12,897 nt of DNA from CAVSUR01 sp052143655 (GCA_052143655.1 JBKQSL010000307.1:1-12897); one strand, 5' to 3'; positions 1-7,184 are shown, counted from the first letter of the stretch. Notes: a model not told the origin generated them from the letters alone. Made by a program: numbers and translations.

Positions 1-99
1 GGGATCCCTCACGTTCAAAAGGGGACGCCCAAGATCCTGGCCCGCACGGGCACAGACAGGCAGCAACATCGCCAAAGAGCACAGCCGAAGACCCGGCAA

Positions 100-215
100 G
101 GATGCTCAGGAAGTCAGGCCGTCAACAGCACTCCTTTTCCCCCGGACGCAAAGTCCTGAGGTCAGACCGTGCCCCTGCCGGCTCACCGGGGAGGATGGAC
201 TGCTGATGGGGTGGC
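100..215 (+). ncRNA. Candidate IS110 bridge (seek) RNA region
   Basis: No plausible coding frame covers this leader. IS110-group elements encode a structured guide RNA between their left end and the transposase gene, which is exactly this position. Pairing potential is visible: ctcagga at 105-111 can pair with tcctgag at 154-160, and cccc at about 172-175 can pair with gggg at about 187-190 around a ccgg core. The target- and donor-binding loops cannot be assigned without the element's ends and its empty target site. This is inference from family position plus short inverted repeats. Confidence 0.3.
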
Positions 216-1562
216 GTGCCCGGCACCGGCCGTGAGCACTGGTCCATTAGGGCGCTGGCGGTTCTCCCTGATGCTGCCGACGTTACGGAAGAGCACGGGA
301 AGGGGCGAAGGCTGCTGTTCATCGGCGATGACTGGGCTGAGGGCCACCATGACGTGGTCGTGCACGACGAGGCCGGCAAGTCCCTGGCCAGGCGGCGGCT
401 GCCGGAAGGCGTGGACGGGCTGGCCCGGTTCCACGAGCTGGCCGCGTCCTGCTGGGGGGAAGACGGCGAGCCGGACGCGGCGCAGGTCGTGGTCGTGATC
501 GAGACCGACCGGGGACCGTGGGTAAAGGCGCTGGCCGCGGCGGGCTACCGGGTCTGCCCGGCTAACCCGAAGCAGGCCGCGCGGCACAAGGAGACGGTCG
601 CGGTGTCGGGGAAGAAAGACGATTTCTTCGACGCGGCCTGCCTGGCGGACATGGGCCGGACCCGGCGGCACCAGCTCCGGGAGCTGGCCGCCGACAGCGA
701 CACCGCCGAGGCCCTCAAGATCATTGCCCGCGCCCATCAGAAGCTGATCTGGGAACGGACCCGGCACCTGCTGCGGATGCGGCCGGCGCTGCGGGAGTAC
801 TTCCCCGCCGCGCTGGAGGCCTACGCCGGCCTGACCCTGACCGGCCCGGACGCCCTGGAGCTGCGGGGGAAGGCACCGGACCCGGCATCGGCGGCCCGGC
901 TGACCGCCACGCAGATCACGGCCGCGCTGAAGAGGGCCGGACGGCGCGGCGACCTGGCGCAGCGAGCGCGGGACATCCGGGCCGCGCTGCGCACCGCGCA
1001 CCTGGCCCAGCCCGCGGTCATCACCGAGGCGCACGCCGCGTCGGTGCTGTCCCAGGCCGCCGTGATCACGGCCCTCAACGAGCAGATCAAGATCATGGAA
1101 GCCAAGGTGAGCGAGCTTTTTCGCCGTCACCCTGATGCCGGGGCCTGCCTGTCCCAGCCCGGTATCGGGGACATCACCGGCGCCCGGATCCTCGGCGAGT
1201 TCGGTGACGTCCCCGGCCGGTACGCCACGGCCAAGGCTCGCAAGAACTACGCCGGGACATCCCCGCTGACGATCCAGTCCGGCAGGAAGAAGACCGTGCA
1301 CGCCCGGTACATCCGCAACCGGCACCTCATCGACGCCCTGCACGCCCAGGCGCTGTCGTCGCTCACCGCCTCCCCCGGAGCCCGCGCCTTCTACGACGAG
1401 CTCCGGGCACACGAGGTGGGTCACGACGATGCGATGCGCCGCGTGGCCAGCCGCCTGACCGGCATCCTGCACGGATGCATCAAGCATGGGCACGACTACG
1501 ACGAGAACGCAGCATGGTCCCACCGGATCCGCGAGACCGAGGACCGCACGACCGCCGCCTAA
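216..1562 (+). CDS. IS110-family transposase (DEDD recombinase)
   Basis: This is the RNA-guided DEDD recombinase that excises and inserts the element. The N-terminal RuvC-like domain (DEDD_Tnp_IS110) shows IGDDWAEGHHD (Asp38/39), VVIETDRG (Glu96) and KKDDFFDA (Asp136, Asp139). The C-terminal Transposase_20 domain has SQPGIGDITGARIL at about residues 308-321 and the conserved late serine in IQSGRKK (Ser355). A charged helical linker (about 150-300) joins them. At 448 aa it is near the usual 400-450. The GTG at 216 has GGGG 6 bases upstream; real homology begins near residue 33, so an internal start is possible. No stop or frame break is visible, so it looks active. Confidence 0.93.
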   Translation: MPGTGREHWSIRALAVLPDAADVTEEHGKGRRLLFIGDDWAEGHHDVVVHDEAGKSLARRRLPEGVDGLARFHELAASCWGEDGEPDAAQVVVVIETDRGPWVKALAAAGYRVCPANPKQAARHKETVAVSGKKDDFFDAACLADMGRTRRHQLRELAADSDTAEALKIIARAHQKLIWERTRHLLRMRPALREYFPAALEAYAGLTLTGPDALELRGKAPDPASAARLTATQITAALKRAGRRGDLAQRARDIRAALRTAHLAQPAVITEAHAASVLSQAAVITALNEQIKIMEAKVSELFRRHPDAGACLSQPGIGDITGARILGEFGDVPGRYATAKARKNYAGTSPLTIQSGRKKTVHARYIRNRHLIDALHAQALSSLTASPGARAFYDELRAHEVGHDDAMRRVASRLTGILHGCIKHGHDYDENAAWSHRIRETEDRTTAA

Positions 1563-1773
1563 CCCGGGGCCGTCACCAGCGCCTTCCGGCATCAGCACCC
1601 AGCCGGACGGCAATGTCGGCATGGCCCTCATCAGGCCACCGTCGTTCCCCGGCCCCGCAGCCCCCGATTTGACAACTTAAGCCCTGGGGTGTCTGACCGG
1701 GCACACTCACATGCCGCTAGTCGGACGTTCTGGTCCTTGAACGCAGGCAGCGGGAGAGTCCTGTCCTGACCTG
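1563..1773. other. IS right flank and upstream region of the UPF0158/CHAT operon
   Basis: This non-coding stretch joins the transposase stop to the first cistron of the next operon. It changes from GC-rich DNA to a short AT-rich patch at about 1668-1682, the likely right end of the element. The rest should hold the promoter of the downstream operon. A TTGAAC hexamer at 1737-1742 could be a -35 box, but I see no convincing -10 partner. A weak purine run (gggagag, 1752-1758) precedes the GTG at 1774. Confidence 0.4.
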
Positions 1774-1983
1774 GTGCTTGACCTGAGCAGCCTCGATCTG
1801 GAGGAGATCGCCAGCGCGCTGGTCGGCCAGACGGACTGCGAACACCACTGGCTGATCAACCCGGACACTGGCGAGATCACGTTCTGGACGGCCGGCACAG
1901 GTATCGACGGACAGACGCCGGTCGACCTCGACGAGCTGGACCTGACCATAGTTGTTACGCCAGGCTATGGGTGGGAGGATTAG
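1774..1983 (+). CDS. Truncated UPF0158-family protein (N-terminal part), first cistron of the CHAT operon
   Basis: The 69-residue product matches the N-terminal half of UPF0158 proteins: LDLEEIASAL, then EHHWLINPDTGE, FWTAGTGIDGQTPVDLDELDL. These proteins are usually about 140-150 aa and continue with a VWYQDMADF-like stretch. Here the reading departs after DELDL and stops at TPGYGWED. UPF0158 has no established biochemical function. The TAG stop (1981-1983) falls between the Shine-Dalgarno and GTG start of the CHAT gene, so the two are probably translationally coupled. It may be a remnant left by recombination, or a short domain retained as part of the operon. The family call is from memory of its conserved motifs. 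Confidence 0.6.
   Translation: MLDLSSLDLEEIASALVGQTDCEHHWLINPDTGEITFWTAGTGIDGQTPVDLDELDLTIVVTPGYGWED
1973..1979 (+). promoter_or_regulatory. Shine-Dalgarno that sets the CHAT gene start
   Basis: GGGAGGA lies 6 bases before GTG at 1986, ideal spacing. An in-frame GTG at 1971 would overlap this site and add a TTA codon, rare in such genomes. The start at 1986 is therefore preferred. Confidence 0.7.
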
Positions 1984-1985
1984 AT

Positions 1986-3200
1986 GTGGAGCATGTTTGG
2001 GCGGGGAAGGCCGTCGGCGATCTTGAGGTCCGGGCGGTGGCTTACCATGTTTCCGGTACCTCCCTGGCGGCTCTGGTTGTTCGCCCAGATGGAACGGCGC
2101 AAGCGGAAGTCCTCGGTGATATCGTCGATTTCCTGCCGGTAATCGACGCTGTGACAGAAGGCCTGCAGCGGACCACGAATGTCGCACGCGGGGCCGTACG
2201 TGCCCTCCAAGACTTCGCCGTAGGCGCTGGCCGCAGACTGCTGCCGCGCTCAATTATCGCAACCCCACCGGACGTCGTTATCATCATTCCGCACAGCGTT
2301 CTGCATGGTGTGCCATTGCACCTCGTCCGTACCGATTCCGGTATGCCACTGTGCGCGGTCACGGGAGTGAGTTACGCAGGAAGCCTTTCGCAGTTCATTC
2401 AATGCGCCGCCGGGAATCCCGCCAGGTCCAGAGCGCTGGATTCGTGGCTCCTAGGCCTAGAGCCGGCCGAATCCGCGCGTCAGGTCGCGGGATACTGCGC
2501 CGATGTCCTCGACCGCGACGGTACACGGTTCGCGGGCGTCATCGAGGCGATCGAGTCCGCCCTCGGCCGTCCGGTACTCCGTGAAGGGAACCGGAGCTCG
2601 GTCAAGGGACATATCAACCCCTGGAACGAGCATGGGCCTAGGCTGGATGCCCTGGTCATGGTCGCTCATGGCTATATCGATGCCGAGGATCACCAGTTCT
2701 CCGGGTTGCTCATGGCGTCGGCAGACCTGGAGATCCGGGGCTTCCGCGGCGAGACGTTCCGCTCGCTGACACTGCTGGAAGACCAGCCCAGTCGGTTGTA
2801 TCTTCGAGAAGCGCCTATGACAATGCCTCCTGTCGGGCTTCAGATCGCCCGCAACGCCGAGGTGCTTTCTATCGCCGAACTTCGGATGGACGCTCTATCC
2901 AAAGTTCCGCTTGTCGCGCTCTTCGGCTGCTCGGCGGGATGGTCCCGGGTGCTCAAAGGCGACGTTCCCTCGAGCCTGGGCGAAACATTCCTGACCCTTG
3001 GCTCGTCCGCAGTGATCGCCCCGGCCTGGGACGCGGACGTGACCGCGGTTGCCGCGTGGGCCGAGCGCTTCTTTTACGCGTGGTCGAGGCTCGGGTGGCC
3101 GGTCGCCTTGAGCAGCGCCTTTGCCACCCGGGCGCTCTGCGAAGACTCATGGCCCGCCGAAAAATATGGCGCCATCACAATACGAGGAGATTGGCTGTGA
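1986..3200 (+). CDS. CHAT-domain caspase-like cysteine protease
   Basis: The 404-aa product carries a C-terminal CHAT domain, the caspase/separase-fold peptidase. The catalytic His is in VMVAHGYID (His228) and the catalytic Cys in VALFGCSAGWS (Cys315), each after a hydrophobic strand. They are followed by the typical GETFLTLGSSAVIAPAWDAD stretch and an amphipathic helix with FFYAWSRLGWPVALSSAF. The domain begins near residue 100 (VVIIIPHSVLHGVPLHLV is the usual first CHAT strand pair). The N-terminal 100 residues are unassigned and, unlike many CHAT proteins, show no TPR repeats. CHAT proteases are known from Craspase and from conflict systems, where they cleave a partner protein. The gene overlaps the next start by 3 bases (GTGA), so the pair is co-translated. 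Substrate and trigger are unknown. Confidence 0.87.
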   Translation: MEHVWAGKAVGDLEVRAVAYHVSGTSLAALVVRPDGTAQAEVLGDIVDFLPVIDAVTEGLQRTTNVARGAVRALQDFAVGAGRRLLPRSIIATPPDVVIIIPHSVLHGVPLHLVRTDSGMPLCAVTGVSYAGSLSQFIQCAAGNPARSRALDSWLLGLEPAESARQVAGYCADVLDRDGTRFAGVIEAIESALGRPVLREGNRSSVKGHINPWNEHGPRLDALVMVAHGYIDAEDHQFSGLLMASADLEIRGFRGETFRSLTLLEDQPSRLYLREAPMTMPPVGLQIARNAEVLSIAELRMDALSKVPLVALFGCSAGWSRVLKGDVPSSLGETFLTLGSSAVIAPAWDADVTAVAAWAERFFYAWSRLGWPVALSSAFATRALCEDSWPAEKYGAITIRGDWL

Positions 3201-3682
3201 ACGTCAAGGAGAACATTGATGAGATGGACGAGCGGCACTTGCGTCTTCTGGTGGACGCAGCGGTGTCCGTCCTCGCCGAAGGCTTCAGCGAGGAGGAGCG
3301 GGACCGCCTCGTCGACCTACCGTCGGCGCGAGCCGTATCCGAACTGTCGGCGATCCTGTCCGAGGCAGGGGTATCCGATGCCGACACGGTGGCGGCGGCG
3401 CTCATGGACGAGCCTGTCCGCGACAACGCGTCGCGGCGCATGATCAAAGAGGCGCTGGCCGAACCGGAGGTCTCTGCCAAGATCACTGCGGCTTACGATG
3501 AGCGTACGTCGATGATGGTGCTCGATGGCGGCATCATCACCGGCCCGGTGCTGCTCGCGATCGTGCTGCTGCGCCTGAAGCGGGTACAAGTCAACAAGAA
3601 GGGTCTCGATATCCAGCTGCAGGACTCGAAGGGCGTGGACGCACTGTTCACCCTGATCCGTGGGGCTCGTGGTGGCCTCTGA
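3197..3682 (+). CDS. Small protein with one predicted membrane segment, coupled to the CHAT protease
   Basis: I do not recognise this 161-aa protein. Residues 1-100 are charged and probably helical (DERHLRLLVDAAVSVLAEGF, then RDRLVDLPSARAVSELSAIL, then SRRMIKEALAEPEVSAKI). A hydrophobic segment follows at about 107-125 (GGIITGPVLLAIVLLRLKR), Gly-containing and flanked by basic residues, consistent with one membrane helix. A short basic/polar tail (VNKKGLDIQLQDSKG) ends it. The GTG start overlaps the CHAT stop (GTGA), with AGGAG 7 bases upstream at 3185-3189, and the 3' end overlaps the next gene. Its place beside a CHAT protease suggests an adaptor, a membrane anchor or a cleaved effector; nothing in the sequence decides between these. 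The much longer in-frame reading upstream of 3197 lies inside the protease gene and is not supported. Confidence 0.75.
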   Translation: MNVKENIDEMDERHLRLLVDAAVSVLAEGFSEEERDRLVDLPSARAVSELSAILSEAGVSDADTVAAALMDEPVRDNASRRMIKEALAEPEVSAKITAAYDERTSMMVLDGGIITGPVLLAIVLLRLKRVQVNKKGLDIQLQDSKGVDALFTLIRGARGGL

Positions 3683-5210
3683 AGCTCCGTGTCTAGGGAG
3701 GCAGCTGGTCGAGACGCTTTTCTCGATCGACGACGTCTTCGTGGAACGCCGGCTCGCCGGCGTAGTCTCCGGAGACGTCGTAAATGAGTGGGATGGACTG
3801 CTGGAGGGTCGCGTCCGGCTCACTTACCGCGACATCCTGGCCAGCCTTGAGGGCATTGACGAGACCGAACCGACCCCGGCATCGCTCACCGCCCTGCGGG
3901 CCTATCTTGCATGGGACTGCGCCTTGGCGTCCGGGGTGATTTCCGAACCGGCCACGGAGCCTGCATGGCAGACGATCGCCATCCCTGTGCTGCGCACGCT
4001 CATGCGAGCGGGTGCGCTGTGGGCACCGCGTCAGGTCGCCCGAGCGGTCGTGGACTATCTCGCTAGTACCTGGGAGTTCCAGCGCTTGGACGATAGGGCG
4101 TGGCGGCTGTTCGAAGCCGTCGAGAAGGTGGCGGGCGACGCAGAGCGTCGGCTTGCCGACAGACTCGCCGAGCTGGCCATGGACTTGCATGACAGCCTGC
4201 ACGACAGCGAGTTCCGGGCGGGGCTCGCTGCGCTGTTCTGGACGATGGGTGACGTGCCACGGGCGCAGGCACTGCGGAGCGGCAGGTACCAGCCGTCATA
4301 TCGTCAAGTGCGGCGGCTGGTGACCGACTCCTTCGCCAGGATCGACATTGACCCACTGGTCCAGTACATCTGGATTTACCTGGAAGATCTTCTCCCCCTT
4401 CAGCTTCACGGCCTGCACTACCGGCTCCGGACGGTTTACCATCCAGCGAGCGACGCGCTAACCGGAATCTGCGCGGCATACGCCAGCGCACTGGTAAGCG
4501 TTAGCCGGATGCCGTCTGACGTGCGTGGCTCGCCGCCGGATGTTAGCGCCCTTTTCGGGCTCACCTGGTGGCACAGCGACGAGCTTCGAGCCGCCGATGC
4601 TTCTGTACGGCTCCGGGTCCTTGCGCTAATGAAATCCGCGACCAAGGACGTTGGCGGCCTGGATTCCTGGGAGGAACTCGTCAGCGAGGCCGCGTCAGCG
4701 ATCGAACGGCAATCGGGGATGGCGGCGGATGCCGACGAGTACGACGTCTCCATGGGTATACCCTGCCACTATCTAACCGATCCGCTGGTCGACGCGGTGA
4801 ACGTCACTGAGGCCTATCGCTGCGCGGCGCTGTGGTACTGGCGCTTTCTATCCCCGCGTCAGCCTGCTGACGAACGGCCCGGCGCCGACGAGCGGCGTAG
4901 GCGCCTGCGGATACTCGTCTCGGGAGCACGTTTCGCACAGTCCGCTGTCCGTCTGCCGCGTGCTCGGCTGCGTATCATGTCCGACCCCGCTCCCATGAGG
5001 GATGACGACCGCGATATCAGCGACCTCTTGACCCGGGCAGCCGATCCCGATCGCATTGCCCAACTGACAGCGGAGCTAGCGACACTGGCCGACGAGGACC
5101 CGCGGATCCCCGCCCCGCATCACCCGGCATCAGTCGAGCAGCTCGCGAACGCGCTCAACCCCGCCAATCCAAATCCATCCCAGGGTAGCGGGTCGCCACA
5201 GCCTCGATAG
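3672..5210 (+). CDS. Unknown large helical protein of the CHAT operon
   Basis: I do not recognise this roughly 512-aa protein. It appears soluble and almost wholly alpha-helical, with many amphipathic segments, for example FEAVEKVAGDAERRLADRLA and DSLHDSEFRAGLAALFWTMG. Aromatic clusters occur (LTWWHSDEL; ALWYWRFL near residue 388), and a Pro/Asn/Gln-rich tail (NPANPNPSQGSGSPQPR) looks disordered. I see no nuclease, NTPase, TIR or gasdermin-type motif. GTG codons at 3660, 3669 and 3672 are all possible starts. I chose 3672 because GGGG at 3662-3665 sits 6 bases before it; all overlap the preceding gene. As last cistron it could be the sensor, scaffold or protease target. Third positions are less GC-rich than in the catabolic genes downstream, which fits separate acquisition. 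Confidence 0.8.
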   Translation: MASEAPCLGRQLVETLFSIDDVFVERRLAGVVSGDVVNEWDGLLEGRVRLTYRDILASLEGIDETEPTPASLTALRAYLAWDCALASGVISEPATEPAWQTIAIPVLRTLMRAGALWAPRQVARAVVDYLASTWEFQRLDDRAWRLFEAVEKVAGDAERRLADRLAELAMDLHDSLHDSEFRAGLAALFWTMGDVPRAQALRSGRYQPSYRQVRRLVTDSFARIDIDPLVQYIWIYLEDLLPLQLHGLHYRLRTVYHPASDALTGICAAYASALVSVSRMPSDVRGSPPDVSALFGLTWWHSDELRAADASVRLRVLALMKSATKDVGGLDSWEELVSEAASAIERQSGMAADADEYDVSMGIPCHYLTDPLVDAVNVTEAYRCAALWYWRFLSPRQPADERPGADERRRRLRILVSGARFAQSAVRLPRARLRIMSDPAPMRDDDRDISDLLTRAADPDRIAQLTAELATLADEDPRIPAPHHPASVEQLANALNPANPNPSQGSGSPQPR

Positions 5211-5231
5211 AGGAGCTAGCGTGCGGGCTTT

Positions 5232-5249
5232 GCGCCCCTGACGGGGCGC
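5232..5249 (+). terminator. Hairpin at the end of the CHAT operon
   Basis: gcgcccc-tgac-ggggcgc forms a perfect 7-bp GC stem with a 4-base loop, 21 bases after the last stop codon. There is no T-run, which is common for terminators in high-GC actinomycetes. Confidence 0.5.
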
Positions 5250-5300
5250 CGGGTGGCTGCCTGCCTGCCCGAATACGGCCGTAAGCGCGGGCTCCGGTGA

Positions 5301-5405
5301 TGCCGGCTACTGTCCCACCCGCGCGAGCTGTTCGGGGAGAAGTTCGACCGGCTGGCCGCGGAACCGGCGTTCCTGTTCTTCCTCCTGCGCGGGCCGGCCC
5401 TCTAG
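5301..5405 (+). pseudogene. Possible C-terminal remnant of an unidentified gene
   Basis: Between the two operons one frame reads as plausible protein with strong GC3 bias: SHPRELFGEKFDRLAAEP followed by AFLFFLLRGPAL and a stop at 5403-5405. The frame is closed upstream by a TGA at 5298-5300 and has no start codon, so it would be only a 3' gene fragment. The family is not recognised. It may be chance coding-like sequence in GC-rich DNA. Confidence 0.25.
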
Positions 5406-5457
5406 GCTGGCGGCACGCGCCGGTCAGCGTTTCGCCCCATGCTCGGAGGTGGCAGCG

Positions 5458-5970
5458 ATGCGATTCGCGGACGGCCCGTCGGCACACGGGGAGATCCACA
5501 TTGATGCTCCGCCGGAGCGAGTCTGGCCGCTGGTCAGCGACATCACCGTGCCGCCCTTGTTCTCAGCCGAACTGCAGGAGGTGCAGTGGGCCAGCGACCC
5601 GGCCGGGCCCCGGCCCGGCGCCCGGTTCACCGGGCGCAATGAGCATCCGGCCCGCGGCACCTGGCACACGACCTCGGTGATCGCCGAGTGCGAACCGTGC
5701 CGCTGCTTTGCCTGGAACGTCGAGACGCCGACCGGATACGCCGCGTCCTGGCGGTTCGACCTGGAGCCCGACGGCACGGGCACCCGGCTGCGGCAGGAGG
5801 GCCGGATGGGCCCCGCCCCGTCCCGCGTCACCGAGCTGATCGCGGCCATGCCGGACCGGGAGGAGAAGATCATCGCCCGGCGGCTGGCCGAGTGGCAGCG
5901 CAACATCGACGCGACCCTGGCCGGCATCAAGCAGCTGGCCGAAGCGCCGGCCGAGCACCTAGCCCGCTGA
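5458..5970 (+). CDS. SRPBCC-family (polyketide cyclase/dehydrase-like) protein
   Basis: The 170-aa product has the START/Bet v1-like layout: an opening strand HGEIHIDAPPERVWPLVSDI, a middle segment PGARFTGRNEHPARGTWHTT, a strand pair CRCFAWNVETPTGYAASWRF, an arginine-rich strand TGTRLRQEG and a long C-terminal helix (about 128-160). Such proteins bind hydrophobic ligands or act as cyclases or hydratases; no specific activity can be read here. ATG at 5458 follows GGAGG (5445-5449) by 8 bases and is preferred over GTG 5449, which overlaps that site. It lies between two hairpins and is probably transcribed alone. Its proximity to a second SRPBCC-like gene (12265) and a ring-cleavage cluster suggests it handles an aromatic substrate. 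Confidence 0.8.
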   Translation: MRFADGPSAHGEIHIDAPPERVWPLVSDITVPPLFSAELQEVQWASDPAGPRPGARFTGRNEHPARGTWHTTSVIAECEPCRCFAWNVETPTGYAASWRFDLEPDGTGTRLRQEGRMGPAPSRVTELIAAMPDREEKIIARRLAEWQRNIDATLAGIKQLAEAPAEHLAR

Positions 5971-6013
5971 GCACCCTGGCCGGCTGAGCGTCTCGCAAAC
6001 ACCCGTTCGCTCC

Positions 6014-6047
6014 CCGCGCTGCCTGCCCGCTGGGCGCGGCTTCGTTT
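6014..6047 (+). terminator. Terminator-like hairpin after the SRPBCC gene
   Basis: ccgcgc at 6014-6019 pairs with gcgcgg at 6034-6039, and an inner gccc-gct-gggc stem (6025-6035) is an alternative pairing. The hairpin is followed by cttcgtttt. It lies 44 bases after the SRPBCC stop and upstream of the next promoter. Confidence 0.45.
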
Positions 6048-6075
6048 TCCTGCCGTCCCGGCATCCGCCGGGCTC

Positions 6076-6103
6076 TTGACTGTCCCGCAAAACTGTATAC
6101 AGT
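6076..6103 (+). promoter_or_regulatory. Promoter of the FAD oxidase/ring-cleavage operon
   Basis: TTGACT (6076-6081) and TACAGT (6098-6103, fitting the actinobacterial TANNNT -10) are separated by 16 bases. The -10 lies inside the palindromic operator, so a bound repressor would block RNA polymerase. The predicted transcript start is near 6110, giving a leader of about 50 bases to the ATG at 6163. The same arrangement recurs at 10157-10184. Confidence 0.55.
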
Positions 6104-6108
6104 TTTGC
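6087..6108 (+). promoter_or_regulatory. Operator O1, perfect palindrome (probable GntR site)
   Basis: A 22-bp perfect palindrome is centred between 6097 and 6098, with inner 18 bp aaaactgtatacagtttt. FCD-type GntR repressors commonly bind short palindromes with a GTNNAC core, and GTATAC fits. A GntR/FCD gene is encoded in the same cluster. Confidence 0.7.
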
Positions 6109-6162
6109 TCACCCGGCGGTGTCCGGGCGGATGTCCCGAGTCCCAGGAAGGCGGGCGAGCCC

Positions 6163-7142
6163 ATGACCTCCACGGCTACCACCAGCGCGGAAGCCGTCAT
6201 CGACGCCGCGATGCGCGAGCGGATCGCGGCGTCGCTGCGCGGCCGGTTCTGGGGGATAATCATCGACCCGGGGCATCCGGAGTACCAGGCCTCCCGCCGG
6301 GTGTGGAACGCGATGATCGACAAGCATCCCGGGCTGATCCTGCGCTGCGCCAGCACCGCCGACGTCGTCGCCGCGGTCGGCGTCGCGCACGAGTTCGGCC
6401 TCGCTCCCGCGGTTCGCTGCGGCGGGCACAACGTGGCCGGCAAGGCGATGTCCGACGGCGGCCTGACCATCGACCTGTCCGGGCTCCGGCAGGTCACGGT
6501 GGACGCGCCCGCGCACCTGGTGCACGCCGGCGGCGGCTGCCGGCTCGGGGACGTGGACGCGGCCACCGCGGCGCACGCGATGATCGTGCCGGCCGGCATC
6601 ATGTCCGAGACCGGCTGCGGGCGGTCGGCGACCCGTGCGTGTCCGCCGCGACGGTGCTGCCGTTCGGCGCCGGGGTACAGCACCTCATCGACGAGGAGTT
6701 CCGTGACGGGCACCGCTATTACACCAAGGAGGCGCACCTCGCATCGCTGCCTGACAAGGCGGTCGACCGGCTGGTGGAGTTCTGGCAGGACATGCCGATG
6801 GGCGGCGAGGTCGAGATCATCGGCCTCGGCGGCGCGATCGGCGACGTCGCCGAGGACGACGCCGCGTTCTCCAACCGGCAGTACCAGATGTGGCTGAACT
6901 TCGCGATGAGCTGGGACGACCCCGGCTGCGACGAGGAGTACCTGGAGCGCACCCGGGCGGCGGTGCGCGAGCTGAAGCCGTGGACCGGCGACGGCATCTA
7001 CGTGAACATGCTCAACGTCGACGAGGGCGACCGGGTCGTCGAGGCATACGGGGCGCGGAAATACGCCCGGCTGGGCCGGGTCAAGGCTCAGTACGACCCG
7101 GGCAACCTGTTCCGGGTGAACTACAACATCACGCCCCGCTGA
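6163..7142 (+). pseudogene. FAD-binding oxidoreductase (BBE type) broken by an internal deletion
   Basis: The 5' part (6163 to about 6615, 151 codons) encodes the start of a PCMH-type FAD domain: PEYQASRRVWNAMIDKHP, then AVRCGGHNVAGKAMSDGGL, where His89 is the expected covalent FAD attachment residue, then MIVPAGIMSETG. The 3' part, from about 6615 in another frame, encodes the C-terminus with LRAVGDP, then HRYYTKEAHLASLPDKAVD, YVNMLNVDEGDRV and the BBE ending KYARLGRVKAQYDPGNLFRV. About 326 codons remain, whereas family members are about 450-470 aa. Roughly 400 bp from the middle, including most of the second half of the FAD domain, is missing and the frame is lost. AGGAAG at 6145-6150 precedes the ATG. 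Intact relatives oxidise phenols, sugars or alkaloids. Confidence 0.8.
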
Positions 7143-7184
7143 TCGTTGCCGCCTACTGCCAGCCTGCACACAGTGATGACCATA

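Larger units (their letters stand above)
1..1690 (+). mobile_element. IS110-family insertion sequence (ends not resolved)
   Basis: The interval holds one IS110-family transposase plus untranslated flanks on both sides. IS110 elements usually lack long terminal inverted repeats and make no clear target duplication, so I cannot fix the ends from one copy. The right end is probably near the AT-richer stretch at about 1670-1690 (ttgacaacttaag), just before the composition and gene content change. The left end lies somewhere in 1-200 or outside the window. Confidence 0.5.

Noticed and set aside
183..1631. 482-codon minus-strand frame opposite the transposase
   Set aside because: It is a shadow of the IS110 gene; the plus strand carries the DEDD motifs and the minus translation shows no domain.
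1971..1988. GTG 1971 as start of the CHAT gene
   Set aside because: The Shine-Dalgarno GGGAGGA would lie inside the coding sequence and a rare TTA codon would be included. GTG 1986 has ideal spacing.
2939..3196. Long N-terminal extension of the small membrane-segment protein
   Set aside because: It lies inside the CHAT catalytic region in another frame and encodes Arg/Gly-rich sequence. GTG 3197 has a good ribosome binding site and a GTGA overlap.
3672..5210. Gasdermin as the CHAT protease partner
   Set aside because: Bacterial gasdermins are about 250-300 aa and beta-rich with a C-terminal inhibitory peptide. This protein is about 512 aa, helical and shows no such pattern.
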